Source: Ottelia alismoides (taxonomy: Eukaryota; Streptophyta; Magnoliopsida; Alismatales; Hydrocharitaceae). Taken from it: DNA of 64,000 nucleotides. Made by a program: the position numbers and the translations under genes. The stretch spans positions 1 through 64,000 of the forward strand of contig JAZKJV010005766.1 of NCBI GenBank assembly GCA_037367405.1, given 5' to 3'. Every line of letters begins with the position of its first letter. The first letter of the stretch is position 1. Positions 35,171 to 46,005 of this stretch are shown piece by piece. Under the pieces are notes generated by a model. That model saw nothing but the letters and a program-made list of their open reading frames with translations, was not told the DNA's origin and made no database searches.

Positions 35171-38100
35171 TTGGTGGAGTGTTTTTTTTAAAGATGGAGA
35201 TGCATTGATTGAATTTCCATCATAGGTACAAAAAGAAAAGATCAATGGTTTATCAAGATGTCAATAATTATTTTTCTTTATATATTTAATTCACCATAGG
35301 TACAAAAAAAAGTAAATGAGGATTGCAAGAGACATATACGAAGGACAAAAGTTAGGAACTTTAATGTAATTTATATCATTTATTGAATTTCACCATTTAT
35401 GTTAAAAGTTTTTTACTTATCTTAATTATTTTTATCACAAATTAGTCTCACAAAGTCTATTCAATTCTTTGAAACTTAGAATATTATTAATATAAATTTT
35501 CTATTATTAGTTACATTATTAAATAAAATTCTAATTCGATATAAAATGAATCGGATTTGAATATTCGAAACTCCAAATGAATTGAATTTGAATCTAAATT
35601 ATAAATTCGTTTAATATTCGATTTGGGTTCGGATTCGAAAACTTTATAATGAATTGAATCCGAATCTAGTTGGATTCGAATGTATTCGATTCGATTAGCA
35701 CCCCTATTCACTGGTAACACATAGTAGGCCGACGATCATTCGATCAGTCTGGATCGAACGGTTGTCGTTATTTTCCCAAAATGAAAGGGGAAAGAGACAT
35801 GTGCACTCTAGGCCTCGCTCTTGTCTTCCTTCTTTCTGTGCAATGCCGCTGGATGATGTGATTCCAAGTTCTCGAACAGATAGTGTCGGGTCTCAATCGG
35901 TTGCTAGCGATGGATCATGAAGATCAACCAATGTGATCTCTGTTGATAAGCGACAATCGTCAAACAGATGATCGCAGGCGATGTATTATTCTTAGATCCC
36001 TGTAGGTGCTGCGATCCTTGTTGTCGAAGAGGATCTCGAATAGCAGCATCTGTTGCAAATCAACCAATGTGATATCCGTTGATGACGAGGTTTGATTCCA
36101 TGTGGTAGATGATCTACCTCAGATGATGACGTTTATCTCTGATGGTATTCGTCTTCAGATGAAACACGACTTTGTTGATGCACGCAGGACTCTCGTGAAG
36201 GTGTTGATCAACTTGGCGATCCTGCTTCTACCCTACTCGAGGCAATGGCCTCTGTCCAATTTGAGAGGTAGAATGGTGAGCGAAATGGAAAATGAAAGGG
36301 GTTTCAAAGGTGGAATCAGATGTGCAGAAGGAGATGGTGGTGGAATTGATTGATGAGGTAGCAATTTCATGACTGATTAGGAAAGATGAAATCGAGAGGA
36401 GAATAAAAAAACAGAAAGGGATAAGAGGAGAACATATGAGGAAGACGAGAAGAAATGAAGGAAATATAGATAGAACCTAACCTGGATGTATAATGGAGGA
36501 AGGTCGCTGTGGTCGGAGCGGAGCCTCTGAGGTTGCGGCTTCAATGTGTCGATGGCGGAACGCAGAGTCTGTCATGCAACAGTGGAGCAAATCTTCTACG
36601 TAGGCGGCTGATCGCGCCCCTCTCCCCCTCGACCTCGCTCAACGCATGGGAAATGCAAATAGCAGGATCCCTGAGATGGAGGGAGGGAGGACCTATATAT
36701 AAGGGAGGATTACTAATAGCTCACGCCAAGTTAGTTGGCCTACCGGCCTAACGGCCAACAGCCGGCCATTAGGTTGGTTGGCCGGAGGAGAGGAGAATAG
36801 GGAGAAGGGCATAAGGCGTCACAAGAAGGAAGGAGGAAGAAGAGTCAACATGGAAGAGAAAGGGGAAAGTAGGGAAGGAGAGAGAAAAATGAAAAATAAT
36901 GTAATAAATAAAAATAAAATAAAATAAATATACAATTATCTAATTAGATAACTAATTACAATGACTAAGTCAGTAATTAATGATTAAATAATTAATTGTA
37001 TATATAATTATTGAAATAATTAAACAACTTAATGACTTATTAAAAATAATTAGTAATTAAATAATAATAAATAAATACATTAATTAATAAAATAATAATT
37101 AAATGATTAAATAAATAAATAAATAATTTTAATTTAATAACTAAATATTAATAAAGTATATAAATATAATAAATAATATATATTAAATAATAATAATAAA
37201 TATGATACATTGTACAATTTATGCCAATATAATCCTGAAACTCACATTTTGCATATTAACTCCGATTTTAGTGAAATCAGTGTCATTTGATAGATAATAA
37301 ATAAAACGAACTTTAAGATTGATTTTGACCAAATTGGAGTCCATATGGCTGAGTTATGAGGTTCGGAAAATTTAAGTAACAACTTCGTGGCCTCGGAATT
37401 TATTGGTATTTTGACTTGAGTTATATTTTTACATTTTTCTATTGATTTTTAGAAGTGCATTTGAGAATAAATAAGGTTAAACGGAGTTACGGCTAATTAA
37501 TTAAAAATTCGAGAATTTTCTATATATAATACATATATATATAATGGGGTCTAAATGCCAAAACTCACCCGTTTTATTCTAATATATTTTGATATTTTTA
37601 ATAACTAGTATTAAGTATAAAACGAAGTTTAAAAGTGAGTTTGGTTGTTTTAGAGTTTTCTATAAATAATTATGAACATCGGAATCGGCTTTTACAACTT
37701 TTTCGGTCCATGATAATTAATTATTTTTTGTTGAGTATTTTTTCCAATATTTTTTTATAAAACAATATATATTTTTGTGAATATCTTTATAAAGAAAATA
37801 ACTTGATTTTAGATTTTCTTGATGATAAATAAAATATGTGAGATATTTATAAGGTGGAAAATTTGTAAAGATATTTTCGGGGTTAGGATCAGTCTGTATA
37901 TTTATTATACACATCCTTCCTTTTTTATTTTTCTTTTTTTTATTATTTTATTTTGGATAAAATAAATATTAAATATATAATATTAATATTTGTGGTTAGA
38001 ATGTTAACTAGTGAGAATTAGTGAGTAGTTATATGCATTTTACCAATGATTTTAGTAAAAATAAAAGAATAAAGGTGATGAATCATAGATTCATCAATTC

Positions 38101-38222
38101 TGGACGACTAGATTCAGTCATCTGCCTTATTGATTGTAGAAGGAGAGAGAAGAGCATAATCTAGTGGTCCAGACTCACTGCTCTCATGCTCTCATAGTTT
38201 TTGGCTCTCATAGGATCAGCCC

Positions 38223-38260
38223 TCACATATATATATATATATATATGTATATGTATATAC

Positions 38261-38314
<54 letters not shown>

Positions 38315-38323
38315 GTATATATA
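38223..38323. repeat. (TA)n microsatellite, about 100 bp
   Basis: Almost pure TA with a few GTA/CGTA interruptions. It separates TIR elements 3 and 4. Confidence 0.95.
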
Positions 38324-38642
38324 GGGGACCTTTCAAATGAGGTGGGGGCTTTTCTGAAATTATAAAGGCCATTGTGAATTTAGTAGAAACTCTGTAACAA
38401 TTTTGTAAAAGTATAAATTGTGCATTGTAAAAAAATGAATTTTGTAAAATATAGCATCTAAATTTAAATCAACATTTCCATCGAATAAAATAATATTTTC
38501 ATAATTTTATTTCACTATACACGTTGTGTTAATATTTATTGTTATATGTATGAAATAAGAAATTGTAAAATATATTAGAAAGATGCCTGAATTGAGGGTA
38601 GCTCACCATATATATGGTGACCCCGCCTCATTTGAAGTTTCT

Positions 38643-38644
<2 letters not shown>
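38324..38644. mobile_element. TIR element 4 of the train
   Basis: The left end is GGGGACCTTTCAAATGAGGT. The right end reads inward GGAGAAACTTCAAATGAGGC. About 26 bp of inverted repeat, 321 bp in total, non-coding. It has TA repeats on both sides. Confidence 0.75.

Positions 38645-38679
<35 letters not shown>
38645..38679. repeat. (TA)n microsatellite between elements 4 and 5
   Basis: About 35 bp of pure TA repeats between two TIR elements. Confidence 0.95.
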
Positions 38680-38681
<2 letters not shown>

Positions 38682-39071
38682 GTTAAATGGAGTTGCCTCC
38701 TGGGGGGAGCTAACTTGGCTCCCCCACCCCATTTCGCCCGGTTTTTTTATTTTTTTTGAAAATTTCTTCCATAGAATTTCATCACTAAATCCCTATATTA
38801 TGTCATTAAAATTTCGTGTGAAACAGAGACTCTTATGGAATCCATCCAGACAGTCATTTTTTAACAGTAACAGAATTGCTAAAAACAACCCCGTCTAGAT
38901 GGAGGTCGTAGGAGTCTCTGTTTCGCATGAAATTTTAATGACATAATATAGGGATATATTGATGAAAATCCACGGAAGAAATTTTCAAAAAAAAATAAAA
39001 ATAAAAAACCGGGCAAAATGGGGTGAGGGGAGACAAGTTAGCTCCCCCATGGGGGCAGCCCCATTTTACCC
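38680..39071. mobile_element. Foldback element 5 of the train
   Basis: The left end is GGGTTAAATGGAGTTGCC; the right end reads inward GGGTAAAATGGGGCTGCC. The arms (about 180 bp each) pair almost along their length, including 'gagctaacttg', 'gcccggttttt' and the core 'gaaacagagactc'. A short unpaired centre lies near 38,870-38,895. Non-coding. Confidence 0.85.
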
Positions 39072-39103
39072 TCTATATATATAGAGAGAGAAGGGGGGGG
39101 GGA

Positions 39104-39479
39104 GGGAGCATACTTTGTGAAGTAGGCAACCTTACATACTTCACATCCAGTTTTCGCAATTTTTTTTATTTTTTTTGAAAAATACCATCGTGGATTTTCA
39201 TAACTATATACCTTTAATATCTCATTCAAATTTCATCAGAAACAGAGACTCCTACAGCCTCTATCCAGACAATCATTTTTTAACGGTCACAGATTTGTTG
39301 TATTTTACATGTTCTGGATGGAGGTCGTCGGAGTCTCTATTTCTGACGAAATTTGAATGACATGTTAGAGGTATATAATTATGAAAATCCACGATGGTAT
39401 TTTTCAAAAGAAAAATAAAAAATTTGCGAAAAATGGATGTGAAGTAGGTAAGGTTACCTACTTCACAAAGTAGGCTCCC
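39104..39479. mobile_element. Foldback element 6 of the train
   Basis: The left end is GGGAGCATACTTTGTGAAGT and the right end reads inward GGGAGCCTACTTTGTGAAGT. It is paired over about 180 bp per arm. The core ('attcaaatttcatcagaaac', 'agagactcct') is shared with elements 5 and 7, but the ends differ from both. The spacer at 39072-39103 is TA, GA and a poly-G run. Confidence 0.85.
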
Positions 39480-39507
39480 TTTCCTCATATATATATGTAT
39501 ATATATA

Positions 39508-39833
39508 GGGGGCTGCCCCCACCCTCATTTTACGGTATTTTTTATTTTTTATTTCAAAAATATCACCATGTAAATTCATCCATTTATCCCTCCTATATGT
39601 CATTCAAATTTCATCAGAAACAGAGACCGTTGTTTCCTCCATCTAGAACATGTACGAATACAGAAATTCTAAGACCGTTAAAATTACATGTTCTAGATGG
39701 AAGGCATAGGAGTCTCTGCTTCTGACAAAATTCGAATGGCATATAGGAGGGATATATAGATGAATATACATGGTGATACTTTTTAAAAAATAAAAAAATG
39801 TGGAAATGGGATGGGGGCAGCCCCATTTTTTCC
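39508..39833. mobile_element. Foldback element 7 of the train
   Basis: The left end is GGGGGCTGCCCCCACCCTC; the right end, read inward, has GGAAAAAATGGGGCTGCCCC. The arms pair around the same core as elements 5 and 6. The terminal GGGGCTGCCCCCAT block also occurs in the right arm of element 5. The exact right edge is uncertain by a few bases. Spacers are TA-rich. Confidence 0.78.
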
Positions 39834-39866
39834 TATATCTAAATATAAATAAATAAATAGGGGATA

Positions 39867-39946
39867 GGGAGCTTACACCATGATGTAACTAAGTTGCATG
39901 CACCAAAGCTTACAACCCTTGGATCAAGAGAAATCCAAGGGTTGTT
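39867..39946. mobile_element. TIR element 8 of the train, truncated
   Basis: It begins GGGAGCTTACACCATGATGT, the same terminus as element 1 (30277). It contains a perfect 13-bp stem, ACAACCCTTGGAT...ATCCAAGGGTTGT (39911-39944). The matching right arm is not found nearby. It appears cut by the sequence beginning TGTTGG at 39947. Confidence 0.55.
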
Positions 39947-41752
39947 TGTTGGATATACGAGCCCACAACAAGCCATTATGCAATAAATGTTATTGCGAAT
40001 ATCATTCCATGATCTGAAATGAAGAATATTTAATTTGCATAATAGGTCCCTTAGTACGACTAGGGTTATGTACCGTGGCCATCTTAATGATTATACAACT
40101 ATTGATTATTGTTGAATCATAGAGGCTGGTGCTTGGATGAATATCTAAAGAATTAGATTGAGGACTCATCGAACACCATCAAATGATTATTAAGAAATGA
40201 TCTCCAACCTGAAAAGGAAATGATGATCCTTTCTCTAAAGGTTGATATATAATTGACCTCTTGATGCAGGTCCTCTGCATAAGAATAGAGATTCGAAGGT
40301 GTTAGATAAGTTAGGACAGAGTTGACTTAACGAGATCAAGATAACCAAATACTTATGTTGTATACTGTCACGATATAGGCATGCATCCTCTGGCTGGAGA
40401 CAGATGTGTTACTATATGTCTGAGTATGTACATTTGGCAGACCAATAGGTTCATGACCTAATCAAGGTCTATACACCGGCGTGCTGGTGTGCATGCAAGG
40501 GCATATGAGTAACATGATCTGTCAAAGGGATCAAATAGGTTCAGTTACTGAACCGTAAGACATGAGCTCACTCATGAGATATTGGGAAGAATCAAATTCC
40601 GTGAACGGTCGTCTTGTTTTGGAAGCTTGACTGAATTTGTAGGTTTGATATATGCTTTTGGAAAGTATATGATCAATACCTAGTATGATACATGCTTTTG
40701 GAAAGTATATGATCGATACCGACTCCCAATGATCGAATGATAAACTTAATGATAAAATCCTGAAGTAGACAGTGTAAAATTGACCTAATACTTCGGGTTT
40801 ATTTTGGATCTTCCAGTATGTACATGTATTAGGAATACATGAGGGTAATGTGATAATAAACGGTTGTATAACCATGACTCTTCCATTCCTAGGGAGTGAT
40901 GAAATGGGTCTGGATTTTAGTGACTCCTCTCAGTAGAGAAGTGATATGATCTTGATCCAAATGTTGGACATTGATCTGATTGTGATTCAGATGCAATGAA
41001 AAGATCAGATTTGTGGTCTTGATTTAATCAAGCATCTATGAGAGGTCCACAAGATCTGGATTTGAGATATGATCTCAATATCCAAGTCACTATACATAGA
41101 ACAATACAATCGCCCTATCCTTATCTCCAAGTATCCACAGAGAAAGTGCATTATCCTTGAAAGAGTTCATGGATAATTTCATTGTTGATATATGTATCCG
41201 AGCATTGAGAAAATGGATAATTAATTGTGACTTAATTATCGTGAATAATATGAATTTGATTCATATTATAAGGAGATTTATCTAAGATAATTAAATATGA
41301 TTTGATTATCAAAGATGCAAATAATGTGAATGTGATTCATATTATTTGGGCATATGAGAATAGAGACCCAAGATTATTAAATGTGATTCAATTACCATGA
41401 ACATGAATAATGTTGATATCACTGCCCATATTGATCATATATATTATAGGTGCGATTTATAATATATAAGAGAGAGCGATTTGTAAATACCATTTACAAA
41501 TTAAATGTTGATGTGAATTGAATTCACATTGAACAATTATTTGAAAATGTAATTTAGATTTTATTTTGGGTTGTGAATGTGATTCACAGTTTTCCAATGG
41601 AAAGATTGTAATATTCACAAAATAATTATGCATTATTTTTAGAGAATAATTTATAACAAGTGTTGTTGTAAATATTGGAGATTTCCATGGAATAATGTAA
41701 TCTCATGAGATTACATGAGATTGCCTCCTTCCTAGTTGAGAGGGTGGATGGC
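39947..41752 (+). mobile_element. Probable Copia-like LTR, first segment
   Basis: TGTTGGATATACG is a typical Copia LTR start, and the sequence leads, across the nested element, to an initiator-Met primer site at 51386. I see no coding region. A 38-bp local duplication ('atgcttttggaaagtatatgatc') lies at 40650-40722. The tandem palindromic repeats at 41215-41450 are listed separately. The start is inferred from the break in the foldback element at 39946; no target duplication was found. Confidence 0.45.
41215..41450. repeat. Three degenerate tandem units rich in TGAAT/ATTCA palindromes
   Basis: Units start at about 41215, 41286 and 41372 with 'gataattaa(t)tgtgactt..', 'gataattaaatatgatttg..' and 'gattattaaatgtgattc..'. 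The first two units each contain an interrupted palindrome such as AATATGAATTTGATTCATATT's arms (AATATGAAT/ATTCATATT). Two more lie just outside the array at about 41512 and 41572. Confidence 0.55.
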
Positions 41753-44648
41753 TGATGAACCTCGGTTTCATCATGTTAATTTTCCTATATTAACCTCCTA
41801 GCTTAAATTAGTATCAATAAAAGTCAGATTAATTGTTGTATATATCTGAGTATTGAAATAAATAAATAAAATACAAAAAAATGACAAAACCAAAATTCGT
41901 AGTGTTTTTGTACCTTTAAAAATGCTCACAAAAATATTTCTCCCTTTGTTTGACCTCTTTTGCATTTTTGGTCAACTTGAACTTGTAGATCTCATCAAGA
42001 TCTACAACTTTCATATTTTGAGTTTTTTTTTTCAAATTCGGTCTTCTTTTTCTTCTTTCTCATGTTTTATGTCAGAATAACCTGGTTGGGCCACGTGGCT
42101 CTTTCTGGTTGAGGCACATGGCCCGCTGCCATTGCGTCAGCTGCCCTTGCTCCCAGCCGTCCGATTCGCCTTAGGGTGCATCAATCCCCGCCATCCATTC
42201 CACATCCAGCTTCAGCCGTACGATCCTCCTGTGTGCATCCATCTCAGTCGCTTGTTCTCGCATCAACCTCCACCCTCCGATTCGCCTTCCAGATCGCATC
42301 TCGCATGTCCGCTCCCGCCCAATTCTTGACCGTTGGATCTCCAGATCCAACAGCCAAGCGCGCTTTGCCCATAGCCATCGATTGCGTCCGGATTGATTTG
42401 ATCAGAACTGCTTCCTGGCACCCACCTCTCAGTTGTTGGATCGTGAGATCCAATGGTTGAGACCTCGTCTCCTTCCTCCAGCCCACGTTCTCCACCACGC
42501 CAACCGCTCTCCCCCTTCTTATTTCTTCCACCTTCTCAACATTCCCTTGACCCTCCTAACCATGCCCAGTCCAAGCCCTTTCATCCGTGACCCTCGCGGA
42601 CCACGGAGCTCACCACATCCCTCTCTATCTCGCTCCAGAATCCACCCGCAACCCATGACCTCCACGACCTCCACTACCTTCAGCCATACCCAATACCTTC
42701 AAATACGTCGTCGCTCCAAATTTACGTCGTCCGCATGTATGCGGGCCTTGGACCAGCATCTCTCCGCCTTTTATGATAAGGGGAGGCTGGATCGACGACG
42801 CGAAGACGACCAAGGCCCCCATGTTGACCCTTGACCATGGTCGGCCATGCCTCCGGCCCTCACCTGCTGGTGAGCTGCTCCAGCCGGTCGCCGGAGTTCA
42901 GCGAAGACCCGAGCCCTCATTGGATCTCATCCTAGACCAGTTCCTCCGCCATTATCTCCAGGTAAGCATCCTCGATTTTCCATGCTTCTTCTTATGTTTC
43001 CTTCCAATTAATTTAGGTGTCCCTCTTCATTCTCACACTCCCTTGACCATCTACTTAGCTTCGCATCTCCACAACCAACATCGTCACACGTCCCACTCGT
43101 CTTTTCCTCTTCTCCAGCACCTGACCATCGATGCACCACCTCCTCTCCAGTTCATCGGAGACAGAGCTCTAGTTCCCCTTCCCATAGCTTGCATGGAACC
43201 CCATCTCACTCACACCCATCTATGCTATTGCTTTGGTTATTTATTAACATTGCAGGTACCATATCATTCAAATAGCGAAGCCTCGTCGGAGAGGACTTCC
43301 CGAGCCCCATCTCCCGTGCATGGACGTCGCTGGAGTCCTCCAGACTGTCCAGGGCCTTCCCCGTGCCATGAACTCAATCGACGTGCTTCCAAGTTGCTTC
43401 CTAGAGCTTCATCAAGCTCGGAGGACAATGGCGGAGCTTATGCAGCTTCGTCGGAGACCCAAATGCGCCGCCAGCCCGTGGAGGAGGAGGAGCTTCCAGA
43501 GCGTACATGTGTCATTGGATGGCACCCCTCGGTGCTCATCCAACGGCCCCCATCGAGCCACGTCGACACCCCCGAGCATGTATAATTGCCATCCGATCTC
43601 CATGATCGGATGGCCCAAGTGAAGCCATGCGTCATCCCCCGAGTCTTCATCCAGCCTCCAGGCTCGGGACGCCCAAGCCAAGCCAGATCTCCAACAGATG
43701 ACACGTGGCCCGAACCTCTCGGGCCTTATCCCGAGCTGCGCCCTGAGCTAGAGCCTCCACCCGAACCTAGCCTTACATGCCTAGGTCACGTGAGCGCTGG
43801 GTAAATTACAGGGGCACCCCACCAACTTCTCCAAATTGCAACTAGGTCCTCTAATCACGTGAAGAGCATGCACGCCTGGGGCTAATTGCACCTGACCCCC
43901 TCTGAATTTTAATAGTCCCTACATATGTGAGAAAATTATAGGGAAGACCCGACGATTTTTCATAATTACATTAAGTCCTCCCAAGGACCTGTTTGCAATG
44001 CTCTTCTATTTATTTTTATGTTTTCTTTTACATTTATACTCTGGACTCTTTTGCTAATATCAAGAGCATAGTATCTCCGTTTGAGTTGATTTCAATCTCG
44101 TTTTGAAGCTTATTTCCTTACCTATCCAATGGCATGATTTATTTTCTAATTTGACACTTAGATTCAGATTATAAATTTTAATTACGAAGTGTCATCTATT
44201 TAAATGATTTTTAAATGCCATTGAGTACTTTATCAATTAAGTTTGCTTCATCACATGGCCTGAAATTGACTACGCTTTTATTGCTCATTGATTTCATTTT
44301 GGTAGGGAATATTTGCATATATTTATACTTGCGTCACATTGCATAATTAAAACCAAATAAAAAAGTGGCTGCATCTATCCATGTGTCATCTGCATCATGT
44401 TGTTTTCTGTGTTGACCTAATAGTTTTTAATTCGTCACTTAATCTAAGTATTAGGTGTATAAATATGTACTTAAGTGGCTTATGTCCCTGAGTTCGACCT
44501 TGGTCTTTCCCAAGTAAATAAATTTGACTGCTTCCATTTAATTGATAAATCAATCCAAATGATTTTTGATGGAATCTATTTCGCCCGACTGCAATGACAT
44601 TAGAATGTTAATTCCACATTTTTAAAGGGCTTAATTTAGGTTTCGTCA
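41753..44648 (+). repeat. 5' LTR of the 41753-50500 element
   Basis: Hairpin at 41753-41773. A GC-rich block spans 42,080-43,800. Inside it CAG/GTAAGC at 42960-42967 and TTGCAG/GT ending at 43255 outline a possible 294-bp intron. The 270-codon frame at 42773-43585 crosses these signals and is not kept in the second LTR, so it is not called as a gene. Confidence 0.9.
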
Positions 44649-44650
44649 AA

Positions 44651-44668
44651 TGGCATCGTTGCCGGGGA
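44651..44668 (+). other. Primer binding site (tRNA-Asp type)
   Basis: TGGCATCGTTGCCGGGGA, 16 of 18 bases by eye against the Asp-type site, two bases after the LTR end at 44648. Confidence 0.9.
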
Positions 44669-45779
44669 CACGACTCATCTTTTGTTTCATTTAGATTTTT
44701 ATTATTTGATTAAGTAGTAATTTTTAACCTTTAGGTCGAGTCATTCATTTTGCTTGCATTGTGTTGATAATTTTCGAATATCTATCTAATGTTTGTCTTT
44801 TATGGTAGGGTCCCTTGGCGATCAAGGAGGCAAGGAGCAGAGCTCCCGCTGTAAGGAGCTGCAGAAGCACCATTGGAGAAATTGAAGAGAATTAATACCG
44901 CTTGCACTTTTCATTTCATGCATGTAAATAATCGTCTTTACAACGGTCTTCATTTGAAGACTCGCGATTGTAAATGAACAAAGGTAATTGTGGTTGTGTG
45001 GGGTTTGCCCCTCTTGAGTGTCGACTTAGGATCTGGCAAGCGGCTCTTCGAGCTATTTTTCTTTCACATCGTTTGTGTTTGATCGTAGGTAGGACACACA
45101 TTAATTTGAGACACACATAGTCATCGCTTCACTTAGCCAAAAATAAAATATGTTCTTTCCCGTTAATAGAAGCATCTAGGTGTGGTTTTCATTGACTTGC
45201 ATATGTTTAGTTTTTGGTTTTAATTCTGTCTTGTTTTTTACGAAGATAGCTAAAGACACTACAAGTTTTCTTCTTTAACAAAGACCATGATTTTATTGTA
45301 TGCATCGACGTTTTCTCGGCATCCCTTTCTGGAATGATCACCTAGGATTAAATGGAAATTGTTAATGAACGGTAGATGATGTTTGATTGATTTGTTATCT
45401 CAATTAATCATTGATAACCTTAAAGCTAAAAATCAGGACTGATAATGCAAGTTGACTAATAAAATGCAGTAAAATCATGTCTTGGGAGAGCAACACCCAT
45501 TTTACGTAGGATATTTTTGATTTTACGTATCATTAATTCTTGCGTAAATTAGAATGAATTTGATTTTATCACCAATAAAATGAAAGGATAATTGAACAAC
45601 ATTTGTTGGTTTCATGTGTGAGTTGGTGAATCAACTGTGTTGCTTGGTTGATTGAGTTTTGTTTGTTCTTGACACCTTCCCATAGATCCTAGGTACTCCC
45701 TTCATCTCCATTGATTCATTCATCCACATGTAAATCCATCCTAACCTCTTCATTCCTCTCAGGTTTCCTCAACTTCACT
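44669..45779 (+). mobile_element. Internal leader region of the 41753-50500 element
   Basis: The 45,300-45,680 part is the plus-strand counterpart of 18,840-19,400 (minus sense) in the other element. No frame longer than about 65 codons and no retroelement motif are visible. Confidence 0.6.
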
Positions 45780-46005
45780 TATCCATCTCTTTACTTAGGC
45801 TATTCTCAGTCTATGTATAGGGGGGACCTGAGACCCCGTAAATTCTTGACTCATTTATCCTTTCCTCCGATACTTAGGTTATTTTTAACCTAAGTATAGG
45901 GGGCGCCCTCCTCAGTTCCTGTATCCTTTCCTATATCTTAACTTGAGCTATGGCTTTGTATCACTTAGTGTTATGAGGACATAGAAAAAGTTATGTATAG
46001 GGGGT
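45780..46005 (+). repeat. Cluster of three hairpin + PPT-like modules (plus sense)
   Basis: Tracts TGTATAGGGGGG (45814-45825), AAGTATAGGGGG (45892-45903) and TATGTATAGGGGG (45992-46004). The second follows a perfect stem ACTTAGGTTA...TAACCTAAGT (45872-45895). The third follows 'gaggacatag', as in the minus-strand element. The true PPT is 1.6 kb downstream. Confidence 0.78.

Larger units (their letters stand above)
33614..35706 (+). mobile_element. hAT DNA transposon, 2.1 kb, defective
   Basis: The left end is TAGGGCTGCTAA and the right end reads inward TAGGGGTGCTAA, the usual hAT terminus. The 8-bp flanks are TTCGCTGG (33606-33613) and TTCACTGG (35707-35714), 7 of 8 identical. Subterminal regions on both sides are crowded with 'attcgaattcgatt' words, likely transposase-binding repeats. 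The inside holds a remnant of the transposase N-terminus and a small 42-bp tandem repeat. Most of the transposase is deleted. Confidence 0.92.
32259..38096 (-). mobile_element. Solo LTR, minus orientation, 3.7 kb without the nested hAT
   Basis: It starts TGAAAAACC and ends in the hairpin at 38076-38096. ATTCT stands immediately outside on both sides (32254-32258, 38097-38101), a perfect 5-bp target duplication, and there is no PBS or PPT. The layout is like the other LTRs: AT-rich part, 'tcaaactcaaggaaac' phrase (32397), a GC-rich block (36,480-36,690), a purine-rich block (36,780-36,890) and AT-rich U3. A donor-like CAG/GTTAGG lies at about 36,480 on the minus strand. Without the hAT insertion it is about 3737 bp. 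Confidence 0.9.
32207..38222. mobile_element. TIR element 3 of the train, a 173-bp MITE split by a solo LTR
   Basis: The left end is GGGTTGATCATGTGAGAGCC. The right end reads inward GGGCTGATCCTATGAGAGCC. Both continue through 'gagagcatgagag'. Removing the inserted LTR and one target copy leaves about 173 bp. TA microsatellites lie directly outside both ends (32187-32206 and 38223-38323). Confidence 0.78.

Noticed and set aside
38614..38898. 94-codon frame with YIYIYIYIY.
   Set aside because: Translation of the (TA)n microsatellite running into a foldback element.
42773..43585. 270-codon plus-strand open frame.
   Set aside because: It lies in the GC-rich block of an LTR, spans donor and acceptor sites, and is not preserved in the paired LTR at 48603-48875.
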